Source of the DNA: Lachnoclostridium sp. UBA5725
GTDB taxonomy: Bacteria > Bacillota > Clostridia > Lachnospirales > Lachnospiraceae
Direction: 5' to 3'
DNA length: 64,000 bases
Assembly (NCBI GenBank): GCA_002419585.1
Contig: DIGJ01000023.1
Location: forward strand, 1 to 64,000
The notes under the pieces are model-generated. The model was given only the letters and a program-made list of their open reading frames with translations. It was not told the origin of the DNA and did not search any database. Position 1 is the first letter of the stretch. Every line of letters begins with the position of its first letter. Shown piece after piece: positions 16,373 to 25,703 of the stretch. Made by a program: the position numbers and the translations under genes.

Positions 16373-17152
16373 ATGATTATGACAGTAAATAGCAATACAA
16401 CGGTACGAAGCAATACGACAATGCATAACCTGTTTTATGCCTCAAAAAAAACAGCGATAGGATATAAAACAGATTCATTTAGTCCAGAAGTTAAAAGCTC
16501 GGATACTGAAGTAATATCGGCTTGCACAACGGTATCTTATTCAAACAGTAATGAAATATTTGAGCAGATGGGGTGTAATAGTAAGTCGATACCAACAAAT
16601 AACGATACCAACGTGAGCGATTCAAGCACCATTACAAAAAGTCTGACACAAGTTGATGAATGGCCAAATGAAGATACAATTGAGCCAGCGTTTATTACTT
16701 TTAATTCAGGATTAACTGGATATGATACGGTTGAGTACTTTTATGATTTATCCAGTGATGAGGAAAATCCAACGATGTATATGAGAACAAAATCGGGTGC
16801 AAGCGAATCCTATTATAAGCTTGACTTGAATTCAATTAATCCAGAAACAGCAACAAAGGCAGAGATGCTTGGCTATTATGCTTATCAGGAATATAAAGGT
16901 GAAGATGTCGATATGTATCAATTAATGGCGGATATGGATATGGCTGAACAGAATGGATTTGTAAGTACGAGTGACAATTTGCAAGCTGCGTTTTTGGAAT
17001 GTACAGATAATTGGTTAAAAGCGTTACGAGATGTCTTAACGATACAAAAAAATGCAGGGGATTCCAAAGGCGCAGCGGCAACGAAGGACTTGCTAAGCTT
17101 TATGAACGGTACTCAGCAAGTTCGAGAAGAACTGATTCAACAGTTGCTATAA
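16373..17152 (+). CDS. Conserved-looking protein of unknown function
   Basis: A 259-residue, Ser/Thr/Asn-rich acidic protein without signal peptide. The first 110 residues look disordered (repeated NSNTT/RSNTT). The rest is a helical region with ETATKAEMLGYYAYQEYKGEDVDMYQLMADMD and GAAATKDLLSFMNGTQ. GGGGG sits 4 nt before ATG 16373 and 10 nt before an in-frame ATG at 16379, so the start is uncertain by two codons. It overlaps the convergent LysR gene by 6 bp. I recognise no family. Confidence 0.7.
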   Translation: MIMTVNSNTTVRSNTTMHNLFYASKKTAIGYKTDSFSPEVKSSDTEVISACTTVSYSNSNEIFEQMGCNSKSIPTNNDTNVSDSSTITKSLTQVDEWPNEDTIEPAFITFNSGLTGYDTVEYFYDLSSDEENPTMYMRTKSGASESYYKLDLNSINPETATKAEMLGYYAYQEYKGEDVDMYQLMADMDMAEQNGFVSTSDNLQAAFLECTDNWLKALRDVLTIQKNAGDSKGAAATKDLLSFMNGTQQVREELIQQLL

Positions 17153-17986
17153 ACTATCATGAAGATGAAAGCCTTTTTTATATATTTTATAACAATTGAT
17201 CTTAGGAGAATTAAAGTCTAACAGTTTAATTTCTTTTAGTGTTTTATTTTGTATATATGATGATGCAAGACTTTCCGGTAAGAAACTAATTCCATTCAAT
17301 TCAACCAGATATGGAATTAGTTTCGTGCTGTTATCGATTTCAAATCCAAATTGAAAATGTGGAGGGAATAATTCTTTAATAAAGAATCCTACTTCTTGAA
17401 GAGCAAAGTGGCAGTATAAATAATTGGAATTTACAAGATCACATTTCTTAATTCCATTATTATATAAGACATTGTTAAAGTTAGTTACTAAGATTAAGTT
17501 ATCGATGGCAAATCGATCACAAGCATATCCTGCTTTGGTAAAGGGAAGATAGGAATATATAATATCTAATAAATCGTCCTGAATGGATCGTAATAAATCA
17601 TCGGAATGACCAATTGTGATTTTGACAGCAGAATTAGGGCTTGATTGCATATAGGCACGAATGCGCGGATAAAGATGACATTCATAAATGGTGTTTGTTG
17701 TACCAAGTCGAAGCGTCTCTTTATAATTGTTAAGGGAATTAATATCTCGAATCGAAGTATCTTCCAAATCCAAGATTCTTTTCGCGTAGTTTATAAAGGT
17801 TTCACCTTCGGTTGTAAGCGTAACACTTCGTTTGTTTCGATAAAAGAGCTGCTTTCCTACTTCTTTTTCGAGCTCGGCAATTCGATTCGTTACGGTTGAT
17901 TGCGCCACGAAAAGAGCGTCTGCTGTTTTTGTAAAATTATGAAAAGTAGCCAAAGCTAAAAATGTTTTTAAGGTTTGTGTATCCAT
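17147..17986 (-). CDS. LysR-family transcriptional regulator
   Basis: A 279-residue protein with the LysR HTH at 1-60 (TLKTFLALATFHNFTKTADALF, then QSTVTNRIAELEKEVGKQLFYR) and a periplasmic-binding-like effector domain from about 90 onward. No divergent target gene is close by: about 630 bp of nearly empty DNA lies upstream. The regulon and coinducer are therefore unknown. Confidence 0.93.
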   Translation of the reverse strand: MDTQTLKTFLALATFHNFTKTADALFVAQSTVTNRIAELEKEVGKQLFYRNKRSVTLTTEGETFINYAKRILDLEDTSIRDINSLNNYKETLRLGTTNTIYECHLYPRIRAYMQSSPNSAVKITIGHSDDLLRSIQDDLLDIIYSYLPFTKAGYACDRFAIDNLILVTNFNNVLYNNGIKKCDLVNSNYLYCHFALQEVGFFIKELFPPHFQFGFEIDNSTKLIPYLVELNGISFLPESLASSYIQNKTLKEIKLLDFNSPKINCYKIYKKGFHLHDSL

Positions 17987-18308
17987 GGTTACCTCACTTA
18001 GTTATTATAAATTCGAATTACTACTATTTTATTAATCATGTTTACAAATATATTATCATGATTGTGCAATAAATTCAAAGAAATTGTACAGGAGAAAAGT
18101 AAAATAAAGAATAAACTCATGATAAAGTGTTTGACGAAGGCAGGAGGGAGAAACCTTAATTCCATTCTATTTTTGGAGTAATTCAGTGATTCAAAGATAG
18201 CAATGCGATTGTAGGGGAGGTCAGAGAAGAAATTGAAACAAATGCAAAGAAAAAAACCATTATTATGCTATGATACCACAGAGTCGAGTGGGGCTGTCGC
18301 ACTAAGTA

Positions 18309-18440
18309 TTATTGCGCAGCTCCTTTTCTTTGTAAAAAAATAAATCCCAAACTACGAAAAGTAAGGGATTTATGGTAAAATAATTTTTTTCCACCTTTAA
18401 GACAGGCATGAATAAATAAAGTAATCTTCAATTCTGTCAT
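18309..18440 (-). CDS. 43-codon small ORF with strong ribosome site
   Basis: GAAGGAGGTGAAGC precedes the ATG at 18440. The product begins MTELKITLFIHACLKGGKK and is hydrophobic-basic, like type I toxin or leader peptides, but I cannot match a family. A canonical terminator (18333-18373) lies inside the 3' half of the ORF, so the natural transcript may stop before the stop codon. A remnant or a noncoding RNA is equally possible. Confidence 0.3.
   Translation of the reverse strand: MTELKITLFIHACLKGGKKLFYHKSLTFRSLGFIFLQRKGAAQ
18333..18373 (-). terminator. Minus-strand terminator within a small ORF
   Basis: On the minus strand ATAAATCCC pairs with GGGATTTAT (9 bp, 16-nt loop) and is followed at once by TTTTTTT. 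It would end a short RNA of about 110-140 nt starting near 18475. Confidence 0.7.
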
Positions 18441-18621
18441 ATGCTTCACCTCCTTCGAATTGCATAATGCAATATTTTTTTATCTGTGTTATACTTCCAA
18501 AGGGGGCGTATCAACATGAAAGACAAAGAGTTACGTCACCAAAGAAGCAAAGCGGAATTTTGCAAGGCCCTTGAATAAAGTGGTTGGAATGTAATAAAAA
18601 ATAAAATTGGAGTGAAATGAA

Positions 18622-20178
18622 ATGAGAAACAACTATAAGATACTGGCGGATGATGATTCCAATGTTTCGATTGTTTTTAAAAGTCTGTTAGTTGGTTTGG
18701 CCACGGGAGTTGTCACAGTATTATATCGTGTTACCTTGACGTATGCCGAAGAATTTGCCTTTGGTATGTACGATTTTTTGAGAAGTCATCTTGCCTTAAT
18801 ACCACTTGTATTTGCGATGCTGTGTCTAGCTGCCTACTTTGTAGGTTTTCTAGTATCAAAGAATGAGATGATCGCAGGAAGTGGTATTCCTCAATTGGAA
18901 GGAATATTAAAGGGTAATTTTAGAAAAAGAAAGAACTGGTTGCATACATTGTGTTGCAAGTTTTTGGGTGGTGCGATTGCAATAGGAGGAGGACTATCTC
19001 TTGGAAGAGAGGGCCCATCGATTCAGCTTGGAGCATGTGTGGCTGAGGGATTGGGAAAAAAGATAGGAAAAGGAAGTCTAGAAAGAAGAATACTGATGGC
19101 AAGTGGAGCCAGTGCAGGATTAGCAGCGGCATTTAACGCACCAATGGCTGGTGTTATATTTGCATTAGAGGAGATATTCAAGTATTTTTCACCAGTAATC
19201 TTATTATCCCTGATGTCGGCAGCGGTCGCATCGGATTTTGTATCAAAGCAAGTGTTTGGGATAACGCCAATCTTTAACTTTGAGATTACGAATTACATAC
19301 CGCTAAACAGTTACTGGTTACTTATTGTTTTAGGAATCATATTAGGAGGAATGGGCTCATTTTATAATTATGCACTAATAAAAACAAAGGGATTATATGG
19401 TAAACTGAAATGTCTTAATATAAAAACTAAAATAATTATACCTTTTGTTATGGCTGGAATATTAGGGTTAGTATTCCCAGTTGTTTTAGGAGGCGGGCAT
19501 AAAGTAGTAGAAGAGTTGAATTTGGAAAATGGAATTGTGTTTCTACTTATTATTTTTGTATTCAAATTCATTTTTTCAATGGTAAGCTTTGGTTCAGGAG
19601 CCCCAGGTGGAATATTCTTTCCACTGATTGTTATGGGTGCGGCAATTGGAGCTATTTTTGCAGGGGTCTCAATCAATTATTTTGGAATTGATCCAGAATT
19701 GTACAATAATTTTATCATACTTGCCATGGCAGGGTATTTTACTGCTATTGTCAGAGCACCGATTACAGGAATTGTTCTCATCATGGAAATGTCAGGATCA
19801 TTTACGAACATGCTCCCGTTAACAGTAGTTGCAGTGACTGCATATGTGGTAGCCGATTTATTGAAGAGTCCACCAATTTACGAAGCACTATTAGAAAATT
19901 TGATTCACAATGAAAGTGATGGAGAGAACACAGAGAGCAGCAAAAAAACAGTCATAGAACTTGTTGTGAAGCATGGATCAAAATTGGGAAATTATCAGGT
20001 GAAGAATATTAATTGGCCGAGAAAATCATTACTTGTTGGAGTAAAACAAGGTGACAGGCAAATTATTCCGAAAGGGGATACACAAATTAAAGAGGGAGAT
20101 TATCTTACTATTCTAACGGATGTAAATTGTGAGAGTAAAATAAAGGAAATTCTTGACGAAATGAATGAGCCATTGTAG
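18622..20178 (+). CDS. ClC-family chloride channel/H+ antiporter with C-terminal TrkA_C domain
   Basis: A 518-residue membrane protein. Anion-pathway motifs are GSGIP (86-90), GREGPS (128-133, gating Glu130), GGIFFP (about 330) and the Tyr-containing helix AGYFTAIVRAPITGI. The second conserved Glu lies in MAGVIFALEEIF, which fits a proton-coupled transporter rather than a pure channel. About 70 residues at the C-terminus form a TrkA_C (RCK-C) ligand domain (KTVIELVVKHGSKLGN, IPKGDTQIKEGDYLTILTD). The motifs are unlike those of fluoride-specific ClC-F. TTGGAGTG precedes the ATG. Confidence 0.93.
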   Translation: MRNNYKILADDDSNVSIVFKSLLVGLATGVVTVLYRVTLTYAEEFAFGMYDFLRSHLALIPLVFAMLCLAAYFVGFLVSKNEMIAGSGIPQLEGILKGNFRKRKNWLHTLCCKFLGGAIAIGGGLSLGREGPSIQLGACVAEGLGKKIGKGSLERRILMASGASAGLAAAFNAPMAGVIFALEEIFKYFSPVILLSLMSAAVASDFVSKQVFGITPIFNFEITNYIPLNSYWLLIVLGIILGGMGSFYNYALIKTKGLYGKLKCLNIKTKIIIPFVMAGILGLVFPVVLGGGHKVVEELNLENGIVFLLIIFVFKFIFSMVSFGSGAPGGIFFPLIVMGAAIGAIFAGVSINYFGIDPELYNNFIILAMAGYFTAIVRAPITGIVLIMEMSGSFTNMLPLTVVAVTAYVVADLLKSPPIYEALLENLIHNESDGENTESSKKTVIELVVKHGSKLGNYQVKNINWPRKSLLVGVKQGDRQIIPKGDTQIKEGDYLTILTDVNCESKIKEILDEMNEPL

Positions 20179-20238
20179 AACGGGTAGAAATAAAACGAAC
20201 TTGAGGCGTTATAACTAATTATACGGAGGGAAAATGTG

Positions 20239-20850
20239 ATGGCAATAGCAATCGAAACATTGATGAGCATTGCACAAGAAGAAATACCAGAACGAGCTTT
20301 AACATTAGAACAAGAAGATGTCCAGGCGTTGGTGGAATGGTTATCCTTAAAGGAAAATGATATCCGGTATCAGGCATTCTTGCTATTGCAAGAAAAATCA
20401 CGGTTGGATGCAAGCGTATATTCATACTGGGATACATTTCGAAGCAAGCTAAAAAGTGATAATTCCTATCAGCGTAGCCTAGGTGTCATGTTGCTTGCTG
20501 AAAATGTGAAATGGGACATAGATGGTAAAATGCAGACTACCCTAGCGGAATATTTGGATATTTTACACGATGAAAAGCCAATCACAGTTCGACAATGCAT
20601 TCAGGCTTTGAAGACGATAGTTTCGGTGGAAACCAAATACAACGAGGAAATTGCTAAGGCACTATTGGCATACGATAATATGGCAGTAAAGGAGACAATG
20701 AGAAAACTGATACTTCTTGATATTCTATCTGTTTTGATTGAGGTACGAAAGTCATGTGATGAAAGTGAAATCGATGCCTATATATATGAGGCACTCATGG
20801 GAGAAATATTGGATGCAAAATCAAAAAAAACAATAGAAAAACAGCTTTAA
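20239..20850 (+). CDS. HEAT-like helical repeat protein, unknown function
   Basis: A 203-residue all-helical acidic protein with spaced helix pairs resembling HEAT repeats (VEWLSLKENDIRYQAFLLLQEK, YQRSLGVMLLAENVKWD, TVRQCIQALKTIV). No catalytic motif or membrane segment. ATG 20239 with GGAGGG 8 nt upstream is preferred to the GTG immediately before it. It follows the ClC gene by 60 bp and may be cotranscribed. A scaffold role is a guess from the fold. Confidence 0.65.
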   Translation: MAIAIETLMSIAQEEIPERALTLEQEDVQALVEWLSLKENDIRYQAFLLLQEKSRLDASVYSYWDTFRSKLKSDNSYQRSLGVMLLAENVKWDIDGKMQTTLAEYLDILHDEKPITVRQCIQALKTIVSVETKYNEEIAKALLAYDNMAVKETMRKLILLDILSVLIEVRKSCDESEIDAYIYEALMGEILDAKSKKTIEKQL

Positions 20851-20873
20851 TAACAACTTTTTTCAATGTTGTA

Positions 20874-20901
20874 TTGACAAATGAAATCTACAGAATATAA
20901 T
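20874..20901 (+). promoter_or_regulatory. Promoter of the potABCD operon
   Basis: TTGACA (20874-20879) and TATAAT (20896-20901) match consensus with a 16-bp spacer. Transcription would start near 20908, about 20 nt before a terminator hairpin and 130 nt before potA. Confidence 0.8.
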
Positions 20902-20928
20902 CATAATTAGTAATTATGAATAGAATGA

Positions 20929-20978
20929 TAAGCAGAAAGGTCAAGGTTCAAATAGGCTTGGGTTTTCTGCTTTTTTTA
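20929..20978 (+). terminator. Terminator in the potA leader (candidate attenuator)
   Basis: AGCAGAAA (20931-20938) pairs with TTTCTGCT (20964-20971), with a second short pairing AAGGTT...GGCTTG inside, followed by TTTTTTT. It lies between a consensus promoter and potA, so most transcripts should end as a leader RNA of about 70 nt unless read-through is promoted. The trigger is unknown; polyamine control would make sense. Confidence 0.7.
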
Positions 20979-21040
20979 CGCTGAAAACACTGCGCTCTTT
21001 GTTGCCGTAGGATTAATTATACATATAGAAAGGGTTACCA

Positions 21041-22543
21041 ATGAATACAAATATTGCAGAAAATATTATTGAACTTAAGGGTATAAAAAAATATTATGAT
21101 AACTTTATGGCTGTGGAAGATTTCAATCTTGAAGTAAAAAAAGGGGAATTTGTAACGTTTTTAGGACCTTCGGGATGCGGGAAGACGACGACGTTACGAA
21201 TGATAGCAGGATTTGAGTTGCCGTCAGAGGGTCAGATATTGCTGAATGGCAATGATATCAGTAATCTACCGCCAAACAAAAGGCCGATTAATACCGTATT
21301 TCAGCGATACGCATTGTTTCCACATTTGAACGTATTTGACAATATTGCATTTGGGCTAAAATTAAAAACGGTTAATGTAACATATAAAAACAATGCGGGC
21401 GATGCAATTGTCCGCAAAGAAAAGCTGTCCAAAAAAGAAATCAGCGAAAAAGTAAAACGAGCATTAGAAATTGTTGACTTGGAAGGATTCGAAAAACGTG
21501 ATATATCAACGCTTTCTGGAGGTCAGCAGCAAAGAATTGCGATTGCAAGAGCGATTGTAAATGAGCCTGAAATTTTGCTTTTGGATGAACCTCTAGGAGC
21601 ACTTGATTTAAAAATGCGTAAAGAAATGCAAATCGAGTTAAAATCCATGCATGAAAAGCTTGGGATTACTTTTATATATGTAACACATGATCAGGAAGAA
21701 GCGCTGACGATGTCGGACAAGGTAGTTGTTATGTGCGATGGCATGATTCAGCAGATCGGAACCCCTGAAGAAATCTACAATGAACCAAATACGGTGTTTG
21801 TAGCCGATTTTATCGGGGAAAGTAATATCTTCAATGGCAAAATGTCAGGGAAGAAAAAAGTGCGTTTCTGTGGAGAGGAATTTGAATGTCTGGATGATTT
21901 ACCGGTTGGAGCGGATGTGGATGTAGTTATAAGACCGGAAGATATTGAGATGACAGCAGTGGAAAATGGCTCCATCACAGGTTATGTGCAGTCTGTAATC
22001 TTTAAAGGAATGCATTATGAAATTACTGTTAAATCAGGAAAAAATGAAATTGTAATAAAGAGCACCAAAAGTGCAAACATCAACGATTTCCTCGGTTTGA
22101 AGATCGAGCCAGAAGGAATTCATGTCATTCATGCGGAAACCAACATCAATATTTTTGATGGAGTCATTACGGCAATTGATAAGGTTGCATTTGCAGATGG
22201 AGAATTTGAGTGCGATGTAACACAGCTGTATCCAGGCTATAAGATGTATGATAATATGCTAGTCGATACGGAGGGTAATGAGCTCAATATCGTCGGAACA
22301 CAGGTGACTGTTAAGGTGCCGATTGCTTCTGTTAGCATGAGCGATGATATTGAAGTGGGAAGTACCGATGGACATATTGTTTCTCTAATTTATAAAGGTG
22401 ATCACTATCACTATATCATACGAACGAAAAGTGAAGAAGATATTCATCTTCATGATCCGTATTTATGGAACGAGGAAGATCATGTCAGCATAGTGATTCC
22501 AAAAGATGCAATTGAATTATCGTTACGAGTATCGGAGGAATAG
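21041..22543 (+). CDS. potA: Spermidine/putrescine ABC transporter, ATP-binding protein PotA
   Basis: A 500-residue ATPase that powers polyamine import. It has Walker A GPSGCGKTT (about 45-53), the Q-loop QRYALFPH, signature LSGGQQQR, Walker B LLLDEPLGALD and the switch His in YVTHDQEEALTMSDK. Typical PotA proteins are about 370 residues; this one carries roughly 130 extra C-terminal residues that look like a second TOBE-type beta domain (from about 365, FDGVITAIDKVAF). An insertion (KTVNVTYKNNAGDAIVRKEKLS) after the Q-loop is also longer than usual. First gene of potABCD. Confidence 0.95.
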   Translation: MNTNIAENIIELKGIKKYYDNFMAVEDFNLEVKKGEFVTFLGPSGCGKTTTLRMIAGFELPSEGQILLNGNDISNLPPNKRPINTVFQRYALFPHLNVFDNIAFGLKLKTVNVTYKNNAGDAIVRKEKLSKKEISEKVKRALEIVDLEGFEKRDISTLSGGQQQRIAIARAIVNEPEILLLDEPLGALDLKMRKEMQIELKSMHEKLGITFIYVTHDQEEALTMSDKVVVMCDGMIQQIGTPEEIYNEPNTVFVADFIGESNIFNGKMSGKKKVRFCGEEFECLDDLPVGADVDVVIRPEDIEMTAVENGSITGYVQSVIFKGMHYEITVKSGKNEIVIKSTKSANINDFLGLKIEPEGIHVIHAETNINIFDGVITAIDKVAFADGEFECDVTQLYPGYKMYDNMLVDTEGNELNIVGTQVTVKVPIASVSMSDDIEVGSTDGHIVSLIYKGDHYHYIIRTKSEEDIHLHDPYLWNEEDHVSIVIPKDAIELSLRVSEE

Positions 22544-22548
22544 TACAT

Positions 22549-23340
22549 ATGAAATATCGATTCACACGAAAACAGCTATGTATACCTTATGTCGCATTTT
22601 TGATATTATTTGTTATCTTACCACTTCTGGTAATCTGCTATTATGCGTTTACAAATGGTGAGGGTAGATTTACCATATCGAATCTGACTGGATTTTTCAG
22701 TAGCCAAAATACAATCGGTACGTTGGCTTATAGTACCCTTATCGCAATTACGACTACTGGGGTATGCCTTTTAATTGCATATCCCGTGGCCTATATTCTT
22801 GCAAAAAGTAAATTAAAGAAAAAGTCGGTATTGTTGACCTTATTTATTATTCCAATGTGGATTAATTTTACCTTACGACTGGTAGCATTGAAGGAAGTAC
22901 TTACTATGCTGGAAGGTAATCTTGCCATGTATCCATTTTTAAATACGATTATTGGTATGACATATGACTTTTTGCCATTTATGATTTTGCCATTATATAC
23001 GGCTTTAATGAAGCTGGATGATAGCCTTTTAGAGGCAGCTTATGACCTTGGTGCAAGTAAATCAACCGTATTTTTAAAAGTGATTTTGCCACTTTCCACA
23101 CCAGGAATTATAAGTGGAATTACAATGGTATTTTTACCGGCCATGACGAATTATGTCATACTTGATATGATGTATAACAGTACTTATATCATGGGTAGCT
23201 TGATTGGAAGTTATTTCAATGCGTATGACTGGAATAGTGGCTCTATGATTGCGATTGTACTGCTGGCAATTATCTTTGTTATTACATGGGCAAGCAATGG
23301 GTTTCAAGAAGAAAAATCAAACAGGGGGGCTTTGTTGTAA
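22549..23340 (+). CDS. potB: Spermidine/putrescine ABC transporter permease PotB
   Basis: A 263-residue inner-membrane subunit with six predicted helices and the EAA loop LEAAYDLGASKSTVFLKVILP, which contacts PotA. It starts 5 bp after potA and its stop overlaps the start of potC (TAATG). It forms the translocation channel with PotC. Confidence 0.95.
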   Translation: MKYRFTRKQLCIPYVAFLILFVILPLLVICYYAFTNGEGRFTISNLTGFFSSQNTIGTLAYSTLIAITTTGVCLLIAYPVAYILAKSKLKKKSVLLTLFIIPMWINFTLRLVALKEVLTMLEGNLAMYPFLNTIIGMTYDFLPFMILPLYTALMKLDDSLLEAAYDLGASKSTVFLKVILPLSTPGIISGITMVFLPAMTNYVILDMMYNSTYIMGSLIGSYFNAYDWNSGSMIAIVLLAIIFVITWASNGFQEEKSNRGALL

Positions 23341-24149
23341 TGAGAAAAGTGTTAAGTTCTGCTTGGTTAGGCATTGTATTGCTGTTTATGTATTTACCGA
23401 TTCTGCTTCTTTGCATCTATAGTTTTACGGATTCATCGACAATTGGTGCAAAAGGAAGCATTTCTTTTCAAAATTATCGCACTCTGTTTACGTCTTCTGA
23501 GATGTTAAGTATTTTGGGTGGCACATTATTGCTTGCTTTTGGGTGTGCAATTATTTCTACGATGCTAGGGACGGTTGGCGCAATCGGTACCTATTATTCA
23601 AAGAAGGGACTGAAACAATTTGTGACAACAGCAAATCAGATTCCAGTCGTAAATGCGGATGTCGTAACTGGATTTTCCATTTGTGTATTGCTGATTGTAG
23701 TGCTTGGAATCGATAAGAATACCTTTATACCACTCGTTATCGGTCAGGTCGTTCTGGCTTCTCCATTTGTATATCTTTCGGTTTTGCCAAAGCTGAAACA
23801 GATGGACCATCATTTATATGAGGCGGCACTTGATTTAGGTGCCAGTGCAAGAATTGCTTTGATAAAAATTGTAATTCCACAGATTATACCTGGAATTATT
23901 TCTGGATTTTTGTTATCGGTCACTCTTTCGTTGGATGATTATTTTATTACCACCTATACAAAACCGGCTACGTTTGATACCATCAGTACTTATGTGGTCA
24001 ATGCGACAAGAGGATCTCATACAGAGATAAAAACTGCTTTTTGGGCACTATCAACGGTGATTTTCATCGTAATTATCTGCGTGGTATTGCTAGGAAATCA
24101 TTTGAGTAATCAAAAGACAAGTGAGGAAAATGATGCAAATGATATATAA
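23340..24149 (+). CDS. potC: Spermidine/putrescine ABC transporter permease PotC
   Basis: A 269-residue permease with six helices and the EAA loop YEAALDLGASARIALIKIVIP. The ATG at 23340 overlaps the potB stop by one base and lies 8 nt behind AGGGGGG, so translational coupling is expected. An upstream in-frame ATG at 23286 lies inside potB and is not used in the family. The last 20 bases overlap potD. Confidence 0.95.
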   Translation: MRKVLSSAWLGIVLLFMYLPILLLCIYSFTDSSTIGAKGSISFQNYRTLFTSSEMLSILGGTLLLAFGCAIISTMLGTVGAIGTYYSKKGLKQFVTTANQIPVVNADVVTGFSICVLLIVVLGIDKNTFIPLVIGQVVLASPFVYLSVLPKLKQMDHHLYEAALDLGASARIALIKIVIPQIIPGIISGFLLSVTLSLDDYFITTYTKPATFDTISTYVVNATRGSHTEIKTAFWALSTVIFIVIICVVLLGNHLSNQKTSEENDANDI

Positions 24150-25689
24150 TCTCAAACGAAAAAAAATCTTGAGGTTTTTAATCCTCCTGGTGGTAACTCT
24201 TCTGCTTTTTTCTGCTTTGCCAGGTGCATTCAAGGTAAAGGCAAGAGAAAAGGACGAGACCATCGTACTTAAAATCTCCAACTGGGAAGAGTATATTGAT
24301 AAGGGTGATTTAGGCGAGGAACCAACTGATATTGGACTTGGAATTATATCAAGTAAAAATGGTTTGATTTCGGACTTTGAAGACTGGTACTATGAAACAT
24401 ATGGTAAGCAGGTTGTAGTCGAGTATTCTACCTTTGGAACGAATGAAGATTTATATAGTCAGCTTATTTTGGGGGATACGTTTGATCTTGTATGCCCATC
24501 GGAATATATGATCATGAAGCTAATCAATGAAAATATGCTACAGCCTTTGTCAGCTGATTTTTTTGATAAATCAAGCGAATACAACTATTATGCAAAAGGT
24601 GTCTCTCCCTATATTAAGGAGGTATTCAATAGCCATGAAATAAATGGCGAGAAATGGGGAGCGTATGCAGCTGGCTATATGTGGGGAAGCATTGGAATTG
24701 TGTATAACCCCAAAAAGGTTAATGAGGAAGATGCATCTACCTGGTCGATTCTTACCAATCCAAAGTATGCCAGACAGGTAACGATAAAAGACAGCGCAAG
24801 GGAATCATATTTTCCTACCCTTGCGATTTTGAACAAAGAGTTACTGCTTAGCGATGCATTTAAAAATACCGCAGATTATCGTTCCAAGTTATATGCCCTT
24901 ATGAATGATACAAACCCGGAAACTATTAGAAGAGCGGAAGATTTATTACAGAAAATAAGAAAAAATGCGTATTCCTTTGAAACGGACAGTGGAAAATCAG
25001 ATATGGTCACTGGAAAAGTAGTTGCTAATTTCCAATGGTCGGGCGATGCGGTATATAGCATGGATCAGGCAGAAGAAGATGGTTTATACCTGAACTATTC
25101 GGTTCCAAATGAATGTAGCAATTCATGGTTTGACGGCTGGGTTATGTTAAAATCAGGAATTGATGGTAATGTAGAAAAGCAGCTGGCAGCGCAAGCTTTC
25201 ATCAACTTCATTTCAAGACCAGATAATGCGATTCGAAATATGAATTATATTGGCTACACTTCTGCCATTGCAGGCGGAGATAGTGATTTGATTTTTGACT
25301 ATGTCAATTACTGCTATGGGGCGGAAAGTGGAGAAACGGATACCATTGAGTATCCATTGGGTTATTTCTTTAATGGAGATAATGACGATGAGAAATATAC
25401 CCTGATTGCACTAAAAAGTCAGGCCAAGCGCCAGTTATTTGCACAATATCCAACCAAGGATGTAATTGATCGTAGTTCTGTTATGGGATATTTCTCAGAG
25501 GAAGCAAATGAACAGTTAAATCAAATGTGGGTGAATGTACGATGTTTTAATTTCGATCAGGTGACAAAGGAAACTTGGGTTAAAGTAGTTGTAGTATGCT
25601 TAGGCATAGCACTAGTTATAACATTGTTTGCCAACCGTCAAAGTATATTTAGAAAGCCAAAGAAGAAAGGCTATTTTAGAGAAGAGTAA
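24130..25689 (+). CDS. potD: Polyamine-binding protein PotD with an unusual C-terminal membrane helix
   Basis: The extracellular solute-binding subunit. A basic start and hydrophobic segment (about residues 12-32) form a signal/anchor, followed by ISNWEEYIDKGDL, a long periplasmic-binding-protein fold with SEYMIMKLI, and GYMWGSIGIVYNPKKV, typical of PotD/PotF. The protein is about 520 residues, against about 350 in E. coli, and ends with a hydrophobic helix (WVKVVVVCLGIALVITLFA) and a basic tail. The binding domain is thus probably held by membrane anchors rather than by a lipid (no lipobox Cys). ATG 24130 is chosen; GTG 24121 and ATG 24133 are also in frame. It overlaps potC by 20 bp. Confidence 0.92.
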   Translation: MMQMIYNLKRKKILRFLILLVVTLLLFSALPGAFKVKAREKDETIVLKISNWEEYIDKGDLGEEPTDIGLGIISSKNGLISDFEDWYYETYGKQVVVEYSTFGTNEDLYSQLILGDTFDLVCPSEYMIMKLINENMLQPLSADFFDKSSEYNYYAKGVSPYIKEVFNSHEINGEKWGAYAAGYMWGSIGIVYNPKKVNEEDASTWSILTNPKYARQVTIKDSARESYFPTLAILNKELLLSDAFKNTADYRSKLYALMNDTNPETIRRAEDLLQKIRKNAYSFETDSGKSDMVTGKVVANFQWSGDAVYSMDQAEEDGLYLNYSVPNECSNSWFDGWVMLKSGIDGNVEKQLAAQAFINFISRPDNAIRNMNYIGYTSAIAGGDSDLIFDYVNYCYGAESGETDTIEYPLGYFFNGDNDDEKYTLIALKSQAKRQLFAQYPTKDVIDRSSVMGYFSEEANEQLNQMWVNVRCFNFDQVTKETWVKVVVVCLGIALVITLFANRQSIFRKPKKKGYFREE

Positions 25690-25703
25690 TCACCACAGGG
25701 AGG

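Larger units (their letters stand above)
17987..18621. other. Long intergenic region with small ORFs and a minus-strand terminator
   Basis: No long gene. Contents: LysR promoter region to about 18060; the minus-strand small ORF 18309-18440; near-palindrome ATTGCATAATGCAAT at 18459-18473; and a 20-codon plus-strand ORF (18516-18578, MKDKELRHQRSKAEFCKALE) behind AAAGGGGGCG that may be the amputated start of a lost gene. 18061-18300 shows nothing I can name. Confidence 0.45.

Noticed and set aside
18622..20178. ClC gene as a fluoride exporter
   Set aside because: Motifs GSGIP and GREGPS are of the chloride/proton type and no fluoride riboswitch was seen upstream.
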